A DNA stretch of 26,814 nt from Anaerolineales bacterium UBA3499 (GTDB lineage: Bacteria > Chloroflexota > Anaerolineae > Anaerolineales > UBA11657): positions 1-26,814 of the forward strand of contig DFQC01000041.1 of assembly GCA_002377585.1 (NCBI GenBank), in the 5' to 3' direction. Of the stretch, positions 1-7,990 are shown piece after piece. The stretch's first letter is position 1. Each line of letters starts with the position of its first letter. Position numbers and translations under genes: made by a program. Below the pieces are notes generated by a model. The model made no database searches and was not told the origin of the DNA. It worked only from the letters and a program-made list of their open reading frames with translations.

Positions 1-1005
1 CTCTGGAAGTGACAAAATAGCCTGATTGGCCTTAACATTCATAAAAGTACCACCACTAACCGCCAAACGTGATAAACCTGTTTCACGTACACAACGCTTC
101 ACCCATTCAACCAAGAAGTGTTCCACAAATGCTTGCACACCCGCAGCAATTGTGTCAAAACGTTGTGTTGTCAGTAATTCGTCTAAATATTTCCACAAAT
201 ATCCTACACGAGGAATGCCAGGTCGCCTACACCATTGCATTGAATCATCAGAATTCCATTCAAATACCTCTAACAATCCTTGATACACCGGGTTCTTATC
301 TATATCCCCTTTATAGTACGGCGCCAACCCCATAATTTTGTACTCATGTTCAAGTGGAGTCATACCCATGATATATGTGACCATAGCATAAATTGTCGCT
401 AAAGAATTGTCTTCACTAATAAAACTTATTCTTTGTAGCCTACCTTGGTGTCCCACACTGACTGTGGCACATATTCCATCTCCTGCTCCATCATTAGTAA
501 GGACTAATATCTGATTATCATAATCAGCCAAACCATAATAAGCACTAGAAGCATGTGCAGTATGGTGATCAACAAAAGTAATTTTTTCAAATGGTACACC
601 TGCTTTTGCTAACGAGGCAGCTCGCAATGATTGAGTTTGATTGATTTGCAGTTTGCTTTGGGAAAACGCGCGGACTTTTCTAAACAAATTATTGTCGGCG
701 GATATAGACCGAAGGCCTCCCAACCAAGATTTGCCAAATCTACTCATGTTTGCATAATCTTGTAATACATCTGTCCGCGTAATGTATGGTGGTTGAGATA
801 TCGTGCCAGCAACTACTACTCTGTCCACCTGATCAAATGAATCAATGCCACTCAATCGCAATGTCTCCTCAAGTGCTTGTACAGGAGTGCCACCTTGATT
901 TTTCAAGCGCGATAAACGTTCTTCCTGAAACGCAGCTATCACCCTACCATTTTGTACAACTGCAACACTAGCATTATGACCATCATGTATACCTATTACG
1001 TTCAT
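1..1005 (-). CDS. Carbamoyltransferase, NodU/CmcH family (3' end cut by window edge)
   Basis: I translated this frame by hand from the ATG at 1005-1003; it stays open for 335 codons to base 1, so the gene runs off the window. Motifs seen: HDGHNAS near residues 7-13, the metal-site DHHTAHASSAYY at about 146-157, HEYKIMGLAPYY at about 220-231 and SGGTFMNVKAN at about 317-327. These are the hallmarks of NodU/CmcH/TobZ enzymes, which use carbamoyl phosphate and ATP to carbamoylate a hydroxyl group of a sugar or antibiotic. Family members are usually about 550-600 residues, so the C-terminal carbamoyl-transfer part is missing here. It starts 2 bases after the stop of the GT4 gene, which suggests co-translation. 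Inferred role: cytoplasmic O-carbamoyl decoration of a glycan residue. The family call is firm; the acceptor is unknown. Confidence 0.93.
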   Translation of the reverse strand, partial: MNVIGIHDGHNASVAVVQNGRVIAAFQEERLSRLKNQGGTPVQALEETLRLSGIDSFDQVDRVVVAGTISQPPYITRTDVLQDYANMSRFGKSWLGGLRSISADNNLFRKVRAFSQSKLQINQTQSLRAASLAKAGVPFEKITFVDHHTAHASSAYYGLADYDNQILVLTNDGAGDGICATVSVGHQGRLQRISFISEDNSLATIYAMVTYIMGMTPLEHEYKIMGLAPYYKGDIDKNPVYQGLLEVFEWNSDDSMQWCRRPGIPRVGYLWKYLDELLTTQRFDTIAAGVQAFVEHFLVEWVKRCVRETGLSRLAVSGGTFMNVKANQAILSLPE

Positions 1006-1007
1006 AC

Positions 1008-2288
1008 CTATACCACCCTACGGTTATTAATTGCAGTACTCATCAGTGAACCCAGTACACTAGAACAAACTACGGTATCGAAATCAGCAATAATCGTTTC
1101 CCTTGCTTTGCTTCCCAATCTGTGTCGGAGTGAAGAATCGTCGATTAACTGCAACAACACTTCAGATAGACCATCAGGATCTCGTTCACTTATGACAATC
1201 CCATTTACTGAATGTTCTACTATCTCTGGCAATGAACCAACATCTGTGGTCACCACCGGCAAACCAACAGACATAGCTTCCACTATCGATGAAGGTATTC
1301 CATCTTCAACCACTGATACGAATTTACCTGGATGATCTCCTTGACCACCAAGAATACGCACGCAGGGTAATACAAAAATCCAAGCCTCAGCCAATAGTTG
1401 CACTATATCTACAGACGTCAATGCACCATGCAAGGTTATATATTCTTCAAGTCGGCCATTGAGGATCTGATTTTCTAGTTGATCATAGACTGGCCCATCA
1501 CCAATAATATTACAATGAAACTGCAATTCTTTATCACGAAGTACAGAACAAGCCCTTACTAAATCATCAAGACCTTTAGATTCAACTAGTCTAGTAACCG
1601 CAATCAATGTCGGTACATTAGATTGAGATTCCATATTCGGTTTAAAATACTCAGTATTCACTCCTGGGTGCACAATATGAGCACTCACCGTACTCGTATC
1701 AGAAAGAATATAGGATTTAATTGCCTCCAAAGCTCTCTCATTTTCTGCTACCACAAAGCTAGCTAGATTTATCTTGTTCTGCAGAAGTGGATAATTTCCA
1801 GTAACATCATTCGAATGACCGGTGAAACTAAATCCAACATTAAGAAACTGTGACAAAAAGATTGCAACATCTACAGTACGACCAGAAAAATGTGCATGCA
1901 AATGCTGAACACCTCGTGATTTTGCATTAGCATAGAAATAACCTGCTTTCATAAAAGCATAAATAGCACGTGAAAGAGAATACCAAGATGTCCCATAGGT
2001 GCGCAACAAAAATAGTATCGATTGAAAGTAGACTTTTGGGCGATTGAAAAGTATCCGAATATGTGATTGTAGCATCTTAAAAGACAATATATTACGGTTA
2101 AGACAATAATGTGTATTAACAAGACTCTGATCTAATTCTGCTGCATAATGCACAGCAGACTCCTTATGTAAGGCAAACACCGAGACCTCCCAACCATGCT
2201 GGATCAAACCTGAAATTTCACGTTCAAGAAAAGTCATTACTCCGGGAAAACCCTCGGTAATATAGCCGATAACATTGTTTGAACGCAT
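1008..2288 (-). CDS. Glycosyltransferase family 4 (GT-B)
   Basis: 426 residues with a two-domain GT-B layout. Seen: an N-terminal domain with YITEGFPG near residues 9-16, a HAHFSGR and FTGHSNDV region at about 131-162, the C-terminal domain start RLVESKGLDD at 233-242, IIGDGP at 261-266 and the nucleotide-sugar-binding segment DGIPSSIVEAM at 329-339. In GT4 enzymes this last motif is EX7E; here the first residue is Asp329 and the second is Glu337, a conservative variant of the colanic-acid WcaL-like type. It retains the donor sugar configuration (family knowledge) and probably adds a sugar to the lipid-linked glycan at the cytoplasmic membrane. No membrane segment is evident. The ATG at 2288 has no close ribosome site; a strong one lies 23 bases upstream (see separate entry). 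Donor and acceptor are unknown. Confidence 0.9.
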   Translation of the reverse strand: MRSNNVIGYITEGFPGVMTFLEREISGLIQHGWEVSVFALHKESAVHYAAELDQSLVNTHYCLNRNILSFKMLQSHIRILFNRPKVYFQSILFLLRTYGTSWYSLSRAIYAFMKAGYFYANAKSRGVQHLHAHFSGRTVDVAIFLSQFLNVGFSFTGHSNDVTGNYPLLQNKINLASFVVAENERALEAIKSYILSDTSTVSAHIVHPGVNTEYFKPNMESQSNVPTLIAVTRLVESKGLDDLVRACSVLRDKELQFHCNIIGDGPVYDQLENQILNGRLEEYITLHGALTSVDIVQLLAEAWIFVLPCVRILGGQGDHPGKFVSVVEDGIPSSIVEAMSVGLPVVTTDVGSLPEIVEHSVNGIVISERDPDGLSEVLLQLIDDSSLRHRLGSKARETIIADFDTVVCSSVLGSLMSTAINNRRVV

Positions 2289-2311
2289 TTGATCAATACT
2301 AATTATCTAAA

Positions 2312-2318
2312 CTCCCTT
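2312..2318 (-). promoter_or_regulatory. Displaced Shine-Dalgarno AAGGGAG upstream of the GT4 gene
   Basis: On the minus strand AAGGGAG is a near-perfect ribosome site, but it lies 23 bases before the ATG at 2288, too far for normal use. At proper spacing (about 8 bases) the in-frame codons are ATA and ATT, not ATG/GTG/TTG; an in-frame TAG lies just before them. Either a rare ATT start adds five residues, or the ribosome is delivered by coupling from the preceding GT2 gene. Confidence 0.4.
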
Positions 2319-2328
2319 ACAGATATAT

Positions 2329-3531
2329 TTATGTAGTGTTGAAGTACCTAATTTTTCTATACCAATACCGTATAGCATCTGATCTTTTAGCTATCCGCTT
2401 AATTGAACTGTAACAACGTTGTATATAAAATGATCGTAAAGCTAGTCTTTTTACAGTACGTAAAAACAACAATACTGGTGCCATAATATATATAACTGGA
2501 TAAATCCATATATGATATTTGAAAATTGTTGAAGACCCTCCCTGAAGGGCAAAAATATACATCGGTAGACTAGCACTCCATTGTCTCGATATACCACTTC
2601 TCCAAGCTCTTAAACTCGCATATGCAGTATGACACCTAATTAAATGCTCTAGCTTACTATATTGCGTATGTGTCAATTTCAATTTACACCCTATTTCACC
2701 TAACATTTCAATCAGATGCTGACAATACTCCTTAGTCACCTTTGGAGAAGAGCACATATCCCAAAATTCGGCTCCCAATATCGATTCGCAGGTCATTAAC
2801 AAACGTAATGGTCTTACAGCATCTTCATCAACAAAGGCCTTCATAAAACGCTCCAATGCAAATATCAGATTATCACTTTGAATATTAGCTTTGCTTACTG
2901 ATTGTTGACCCACATGAATACGGTAACGCGTTAATGGTTCGGGTATCACCCGAGCTTCATAACCTGCTAATGCCAGTCTACGCCATAAATCCTGATCTTC
3001 GCAATAAGGAAGTGATTCGTCATAACCATTCACACTCATTACTGCATCGCGCCTAAACATTACTGAAGGATGATAGAGTGGCAAAGAATTAGTCAAGCTA
3101 GTAAACAAATAGTCTGCAGGATCATCCACTTTGCCTCGCCATAAGTCGATCTCATGACCATTATCATCGACTTTAGACATCCAGGTACCCACCACTGCAA
3201 GTCTATGTTCTGACTCCATCAAATTAACCTGTCTATGCAATCGCGTTGCAAGACTGCTGTCATCTTGATCAAGTCTAGCAATATATTTCCCCCGAGCCAA
3301 ATCTAACCCTATATTCTGACATCGCACCTGACCTACATTTGACTCGTTTTGAACAAAACGAATCCGCTTATCTGAGTATGATAAAATCACATTTGCTGAT
3401 TCGTCAGTACTAGCATCATCTATAATGAGAAACTCAAAATCCTCAAACGTTTGTTTGAGGATACTGTCGATAGCTTCCCTTAAATACCTTGTGCCGTTAT
3501 ATACAGGCATCAATACGGTAACTAAAGTCAT
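2329..3531 (-). CDS. Glycosyltransferase family 2 (GT-A) with C-terminal hydrophobic segment
   Basis: 400 residues from an ATG at 3531. The N-terminal GT-A domain shows VLMPVYNG at residues 6-13, LIIDDASTD at 35-43, the metal/nucleotide-binding DQDD at 88-91, and the acceptor-side motif ED-x-D at 178-181 (CEDQDLW). These are typical of inverting GT2 enzymes that extend surface glycans. The region after about residue 220 is family-variable. A hydrophobic stretch at about 340-358 followed by a strongly basic tail suggests peripheral or monotopic attachment to the cytoplasmic membrane, where lipid-linked acceptors sit. It lies 40 bases before the GT4 gene and 33 bases after the RmlD-like gene. 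The sugar transferred is not predictable. Confidence 0.92.
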   Translation of the reverse strand: MTLVTVLMPVYNGTRYLREAIDSILKQTFEDFEFLIIDDASTDESANVILSYSDKRIRFVQNESNVGQVRCQNIGLDLARGKYIARLDQDDSSLATRLHRQVNLMESEHRLAVVGTWMSKVDDNGHEIDLWRGKVDDPADYLFTSLTNSLPLYHPSVMFRRDAVMSVNGYDESLPYCEDQDLWRRLALAGYEARVIPEPLTRYRIHVGQQSVSKANIQSDNLIFALERFMKAFVDEDAVRPLRLLMTCESILGAEFWDMCSSPKVTKEYCQHLIEMLGEIGCKLKLTHTQYSKLEHLIRCHTAYASLRAWRSGISRQWSASLPMYIFALQGGSSTIFKYHIWIYPVIYIMAPVLLFLRTVKRLALRSFYIQRCYSSIKRIAKRSDAIRYWYRKIRYFNTT

Positions 3532-3564
3532 AATCTGATTACATAATGTAAAATAAGTTTATTG

Positions 3565-4458
3565 TCACAACAGAATTGGCAGCAACTCACTTATAACATA
3601 GTCCTGCAAAGCCTCTTCCCAAGGCCGCATCCAATCACATCCCAAAAGTTCCAGTTTGTAGTTACGGAGTGCTTCCATCCTTATACGAGGAGCTGGGGAT
3701 GGAAAATGCTCTGACGATACAGACTCAATTTCTAGATCAGGATATTCTAGAACATCTCGCAAAACCTCTGAAATTTGATAACGAGAAGCTATGCCTGGGT
3801 TTACCATATGATATAAACCATAATAGCCTGTACCAACTAGTTTAGAGATACCATTCAGTAAATCACGGGCATAAGTAGGACTACCGTACTTGTCGTTTAC
3901 GGCTTTCAAAGACGAATCTCCATCAACAATCATGCTAGCTATCTTGCCAACAAATTTTTTGTCTTTAGCGCCACCTCCAATCATCCATCCAGCACGTACT
4001 ATGTAATATCTATTCAACAAGGAGGTGACAATTCGCTCACCAGCTAATTTAGATTCACCATAAACATTCATAGGACCAGGCTTGTCAAACTCGTTATACT
4101 CTGTTTCCTTTTTACCTGAAAATACATTTCCAGTGCTAATGTACACTAGCAATGCATTCGTTTCCTGACAAGCCAAAGCAACATTCTGAGTACCAATTGA
4201 GTTCACAGAATGTGCCCAATCAGGCTCCAACTGACAACGATCAACATCTGTAGCCGCTGCTAAATGCAGTACCAAATCTGGCTTTATCTTTTGGACTTCA
4301 TCCATAACTGCAGCAGGATCCCTTATATCAAGGTAAACACAATCCCCACTCAGATCCACCAAATCTGTCAGATACAAATCATGGTCAGAAAATACATCGT
4401 TGACATAGCTGCCTACCATTCCATCAGCACCAGTCACAAGAATTCGCTTATTTTTCAC
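3565..4458 (-). CDS. RmlD-like NAD(P)-dependent sugar reductase/epimerase (extended SDR)
   Basis: About 297 residues with an N-terminal Rossmann motif TGADGMVG (residues 9-16), LHLAAATDVDRCE-like nucleotide-region segment (ending CQLEPDWAH), the STGNVFSG strand and the catalytic YGESK (Tyr133/Lys137). The layout matches RmlD_sub_bind proteins such as dTDP-4-dehydrorhamnose reductase, which reduce a 4-keto group of a nucleotide-deoxysugar. No other rml gene is in the window, so rhamnose is not implied. I chose the GTG at 4458 because AGGAG lies 4 bases before it; a GTG four codons upstream (4470) lacks any ribosome site. The start overlaps the end of the preceding gene by 11 bases, implying translational coupling. 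Substrate unknown. Confidence 0.85.
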   Translation of the reverse strand: MKNKRILVTGADGMVGSYVNDVFSDHDLYLTDLVDLSGDCVYLDIRDPAAVMDEVQKIKPDLVLHLAAATDVDRCQLEPDWAHSVNSIGTQNVALACQETNALLVYISTGNVFSGKKETEYNEFDKPGPMNVYGESKLAGERIVTSLLNRYYIVRAGWMIGGGAKDKKFVGKIASMIVDGDSSLKAVNDKYGSPTYARDLLNGISKLVGTGYYGLYHMVNPGIASRYQISEVLRDVLEYPDLEIESVSSEHFPSPAPRIRMEALRNYKLELLGCDWMRPWEEALQDYVISELLPILL

Positions 4459-6325
4459 TGATCTCCTCACTTACTATGAATGTCTCTAAAGATGTAGGTG
4501 TAACAGGTGCAAACACAGTTTTCATAGATTCCTTTATGTTTGACAACCAATCGAGATAATCATCACCAGATCTCATAAGTATTTTCTGTGTTTCAACACT
4601 TAAATCCCGGTGCGTAACAGCAGCACAACGTAAATGTGCAAACATTCGTAAATCATCCAAATCGATAAAAGTCTCTGGAACCACAGATAAAACCGGAATT
4701 CCCATAGACAGAGCCTCCAAACATACTGAAGTAGATGAATAAATTAGCAAATCAACTTGTGGGAGAAGTTTTGAAACGGACTCTTCCACAATACGAAAAT
4801 GTTGGGGTATCTGCCCATTAAACACAGAGTCATAATGTGTATCATCAATATGCAAATGAGGATGAATTTTGATCCATATCTTTTTGTCTGTATCTTTGCC
4901 AAACGCCAAGTATATATTCCGCAAGACTTCTAGAGTAAGATTTTCACCCGCATTTGATGTAACTAAAATTATGGGTTTATCATTATCTCGATAGCTTGAA
5001 TCCACCATTGTAGGCAAAGGGTTAAATCTCAGTGCACCTCCAATACATACGGACTTGTAACCTCGCCTCAACAATTCTTCCGCCCATACAGATCCAGTAC
5101 ATATCACTTGATCTGGTAACACACTGGTCTGTAATTCAAATGCTTTCGGTGAATAACAATGGTAATTCCAGTTAAGTGTCGTGTGTTGATACCCAATAAG
5201 TTCATCAGCAACATCAAATTGGCGCATACCCAAATAAAGAGCCTTCTCCCAAATATGATTCTCAAAAGTCCCTAAAACCTTGTCAAATCGCCTATTATCT
5301 TTACTCAATCTTACAGCAAAAGCATAGTATAAATAAGCAGCGCTTGTCCTGTATGACCACGCCTGACTCAATCGCTCCTCGGCAACCAATGGTTGAACAC
5401 AATACGACCTAAATTGAGGCACACGTTTAGGAAGCCAACAAAAAATTAACGGAAAAAATATTGCTTTCAGAATATCAATGAATTGCAAATAAAGATGTGA
5501 CGGAAATAACAGTCCCGACTCTGACAGGGGCTTCAGTAAATCATAGAGTGCTGACTTCCTAGCAACAATAGTAAGAGGAAGGAAAAAATATTTAACATCA
5601 TATCCTTTTGCCTGCAAATAATCCGGCAGTACACCAAAAAACCTATCGACAAACTCCCCATGATCATTGACACTATCATCCCTAAGCCAAGAATGAAGTA
5701 ATACAGTGCCTTTATAATCACCAACTACTAAGTCTCCTTGAGACTGTCTGTCACACAATGCGCGACTTACTCTGCACAAGACCAACCAACTTCTAATTAA
5801 TGATACACGCGACCACAGTCCATAAATCATACTAGCACAAGATTTTCTAACCGAATTTAAAGCTGATGACCATCTATCAATCTCAATCAATTCTAAATTA
5901 GCACCCTTAGCGCACAAACTCAAAGCACGGCGCAATCCGTGACTCTCCACTACAATCAGCCAATTTGTCGTGGAAGAATTTTTTACCTTGTCTATTATTA
6001 TTTTCAAATAACAAATATGAAAATATAGAGGCGACACAAATGGATTCTTTTCCGATATTTGCCCAATCCACCAACCCAAAGAATTATAAGTCTTCCCTAA
6101 GTCATCTATCCATTCATTAAAGTCCTCCGACAAATCATCTGCTGCTTGTTGTAATTCATTAGCCATATTAATGCGTATCTGTGCTGCACCAAGCTGTTTT
6201 TCCCAATAAATTCTCGACCTAATATCATGGCCTGCATATATCCAGTTGTAAGCAGTTTGCGACTGCATAAAACGATTTATTATGGAAGGACTAGATTTAG
6301 CAGAGACTAATATCAATTTACTCAC
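4448..6325 (-). CDS. Large surface carbohydrate biosynthesis protein, GT-B-like C-terminal half
   Basis: 625 residues; GTG start at 6325 without an evident ribosome site. The C-terminal half (about 345-600) resembles GT-B proteins of the UDP-GlcNAc 2-epimerase/CDP-glycerol-transferase type: FENHIWEKAL at about 354-363, GYQHTTLNW at 378-386, WIKIHPH at 484-490 and the nucleotide-pocket segment YSSTSVCLEALSMGIPVL at 529-546. The N-terminal about 200 residues match nothing I recognise firmly; the middle has a hydrophobic patch near 280-300. From memory this combination fits a poorly described family of about 600-680-residue surface carbohydrate proteins (TIGR04326-like) found near nonulosonate genes. 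It may be a glycosyltransferase for the CMP-sugar made here, but that is inference. It overlaps the RmlD-like gene. Confidence 0.75.
   Translation of the reverse strand: MSKLILVSAKSSPSIINRFMQSQTAYNWIYAGHDIRSRIYWEKQLGAAQIRINMANELQQAADDLSEDFNEWIDDLGKTYNSLGWWIGQISEKNPFVSPLYFHICYLKIIIDKVKNSSTTNWLIVVESHGLRRALSLCAKGANLELIEIDRWSSALNSVRKSCASMIYGLWSRVSLIRSWLVLCRVSRALCDRQSQGDLVVGDYKGTVLLHSWLRDDSVNDHGEFVDRFFGVLPDYLQAKGYDVKYFFLPLTIVARKSALYDLLKPLSESGLLFPSHLYLQFIDILKAIFFPLIFCWLPKRVPQFRSYCVQPLVAEERLSQAWSYRTSAAYLYYAFAVRLSKDNRRFDKVLGTFENHIWEKALYLGMRQFDVADELIGYQHTTLNWNYHCYSPKAFELQTSVLPDQVICTGSVWAEELLRRGYKSVCIGGALRFNPLPTMVDSSYRDNDKPIILVTSNAGENLTLEVLRNIYLAFGKDTDKKIWIKIHPHLHIDDTHYDSVFNGQIPQHFRIVEESVSKLLPQVDLLIYSSTSVCLEALSMGIPVLSVVPETFIDLDDLRMFAHLRCAAVTHRDLSVETQKILMRSGDDYLDWLSNIKESMKTVFAPVTPTSLETFIVSEEISEK
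4463..4467 (-). promoter_or_regulatory. Shine-Dalgarno deciding the RmlD-like start
   Basis: AGGAG on the minus strand lies 4 bases before the GTG at 4458 and inside the 3' end of the upstream 625-residue gene. It favours that GTG over the one at 4470, which would overlap the site itself. Confidence 0.5.
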
Positions 6326-6415
6326 AATTGTAGTTACATATAGTGCATCTAATGTTATTTGCCAGATGTGCGCAAATCAATCAGGATCAAATAACTCTGT
6401 AAATAGTAGTTTAAT

Positions 6416-7195
6416 CTAGACATCATCTTTAGTAATATTATTGTTAGATGCATACACCTTATAAGACCATTTATGACGACCTGGTGACAAATCAATGCTC
6501 CCGCCAGCACCGAGAATAAGAGCAAGTCCGGCAGCCACATCCCACAACATAATATCTTCTTCAATATATGAATCTACCCTGCCACAAGCAACATAAGCTA
6601 ACGACAGAGCAGCAGAACCCATAAGCCTGATCTTCTTGTAATCAGATATATGCTTCACAAAATCTGAAAGGCTTCGGTTTGAAAAATCTGTGTTTACCGG
6701 AAAACCAGTACACAATATAGCATCTTGGATATTGCTTGTCTCACTGACCTTAATATGTTTGCCATCAAGAGAAGCACTACTGTTAGCTACACCGGAAAAG
6801 ATCTCTCCGCGATTAAAATCATACACAACACCAAGAATAGGATCACTTCCACTCCAAAGCCCTATTGATATACAACACATAGGCATATATCTCGAAAAAT
6901 TCACGCTTCCATCCAATGGATCTACCACCCAAAAAGGATCGTTAGATGCAGGCTTTGATGAGTTTTGCACCAAACCTGTCTCCTCGGTCAATATAGAATA
7001 ATCCGATTGTGAACTTAAAACATCTAGAATTATTTTTTCTGATTCCCTATCAGCTAGAATTTTACTATCTCTAAGCAAATGCTTTTCAACCAAGCGGGAT
7101 TCAGGAGGACAGCTTACCAAGAATTGGCCAGCCTCGCTTGCGGCATGCTTGGCAATTTCCAACAAATCATTCAACTGGTCTTTTAATTCTTCCAT
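6416..7195 (-). CDS. Inositol-monophosphatase-family sugar phosphatase
   Basis: 259 residues from ATG 7195 (a TTG directly before it is less likely). Family signatures are intact: EE at 71-72, DPLDGSVNF at 92-100 (metal ligands Asp92, Asp95 and the carbonyl of Leu94 by family knowledge) and WDVAAG at 218-223. These Mg-dependent enzymes remove phosphate from inositol phosphate, PAP, fructose bisphosphate or other small sugar phosphates. It sits directly after the KdsB-like cytidylyltransferase gene (24-base gap) and the Gfo/Idh oxidoreductase. This suggests it dephosphorylates a sugar-acid phosphate before CMP activation, the step performed by KdsC in the Kdo pathway, although KdsC is an unrelated HAD enzyme. 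That role is inferred. A housekeeping SuhB/CysQ role is less likely in this setting. Confidence 0.88.
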   Translation of the reverse strand: MEELKDQLNDLLEIAKHAASEAGQFLVSCPPESRLVEKHLLRDSKILADRESEKIILDVLSSQSDYSILTEETGLVQNSSKPASNDPFWVVDPLDGSVNFSRYMPMCCISIGLWSGSDPILGVVYDFNRGEIFSGVANSSASLDGKHIKVSETSNIQDAILCTGFPVNTDFSNRSLSDFVKHISDYKKIRLMGSAALSLAYVACGRVDSYIEEDIMLWDVAAGLALILGAGGSIDLSPGRHKWSYKVYASNNNITKDDV

Positions 7196-7219
7196 CAACT
7201 ATGTGTGAAAATAGATATG

Positions 7220-7981
7220 TTACAAATCCATGTAGCGTCTAGTAATATTGTCTGCTTTCAAGCGTTCTTCCACAACTAGCCTATCCATTTCTGTATCCAC
7301 ACCAAACGTCTGAAACTCAGTTTCCATAACATGCACGGGCAAATCATGGTCGATTGCTCTTAGCAAATCAATTCCTTCCTGTAATTCAAGTGGACCAGGA
7401 TTTAGCTCGGTCAATCTGATACAAAATTCCGACCTAAAACCTAATATTGGCACTTGCCTCATAACGGGATAACTACGTACATTTACCAGAGCCGATGGAA
7501 TCGGATATCTAGAAAAATAAACCACTCGATTTTTCAAATTGGACACTACTTTGACGGTATTAGGTGACTGCATTTCCTCTTCAGATGTAAGCTCTGCAAT
7601 TGGATTAATACATTGATAAGCAGGGTTGTTATCAAGTTCATTTACTACATCCTGTATAAGTTGTGGATGCACCAATGGCTCATCACCCTGTATATTCAAT
7701 ATAGTTTGGCATTCTACCTTGGTTGCTACTTCTGCAACTCTATCATTTGATCTCTCGTGGGACGAGGAAGTCATTACAACCTCTGCACCAAAAGACTCTG
7801 ATACTTCGCGAATCTCATCATCACATGTTGCTACTATGATTCGATCGAGCACTCCACTTAACTTGGCACGTTGCCACACATGAAATACCATCGGATATCC
7901 TAATATTGAAGCAATGGGTTTGCCGGGAAATCGGCTAGATCCCATTCGGGCTGGAATTACACCAATTACATCACTGGACAT
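7220..7981 (-). CDS. KdsB-like CMP-sugar-acid synthetase (divergent)
   Basis: 253 residues, close to KdsB length. Seen: IPARMGSSRFPGKP at 9-22 (CTP/phosphate loop), NIQGDEP at 96-102, VVYFSRYPIP at 153-162 and GVDTEMDRL at 227-235. The fold and CTP-binding parts are those of 3-deoxy-manno-octulosonate cytidylyltransferase. Sugar-side segments differ from my recollection of E. coli KdsB: the SGTER segment is RSNDR here (77-81), the HLGIYGYR segment is QVPILGFR (176-183), and EQLR is DLLR (205-208). I infer a sugar acid other than plain Kdo. The start is well supported: AAGGTGA overlaps the upstream stop and lies 4 bases before the ATG. It lies next to a Gfo/Idh oxidoreductase and a phosphatase, so it probably activates a product of that module. 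Confidence 0.87.
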   Translation of the reverse strand: MSSDVIGVIPARMGSSRFPGKPIASILGYPMVFHVWQRAKLSGVLDRIIVATCDDEIREVSESFGAEVVMTSSSHERSNDRVAEVATKVECQTILNIQGDEPLVHPQLIQDVVNELDNNPAYQCINPIAELTSEEEMQSPNTVKVVSNLKNRVVYFSRYPIPSALVNVRSYPVMRQVPILGFRSEFCIRLTELNPGPLELQEGIDLLRAIDHDLPVHVMETEFQTFGVDTEMDRLVVEERLKADNITRRYMDL

Positions 7982-7990
7982 ATGTTCACC

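Noticed and set aside
26..335. Two overlapping plus-strand open frames of 85 and 88 codons
   Set aside because: They lie opposite a clear carbamoyltransferase frame with all family motifs, and their translations look non-coding.
952..1335. Plus-strand open frame of 127 codons
   Set aside because: It is opposite the GT4 C-terminus and the carbamoyltransferase start; it shows no motifs or ribosome site.
3565..4458. A rhamnose pathway based on the RmlD-like gene
   Set aside because: No RmlA, RmlB or RmlC signatures occur in the window; the protein may reduce a different nucleotide sugar.
6357..6377. Hairpin (6-base arms ATTTGC/GCAAAT, 9-base loop) as a terminator after the phosphatase gene
   Set aside because: The stem is short and AT-rich and no T-run follows it on the minus strand.
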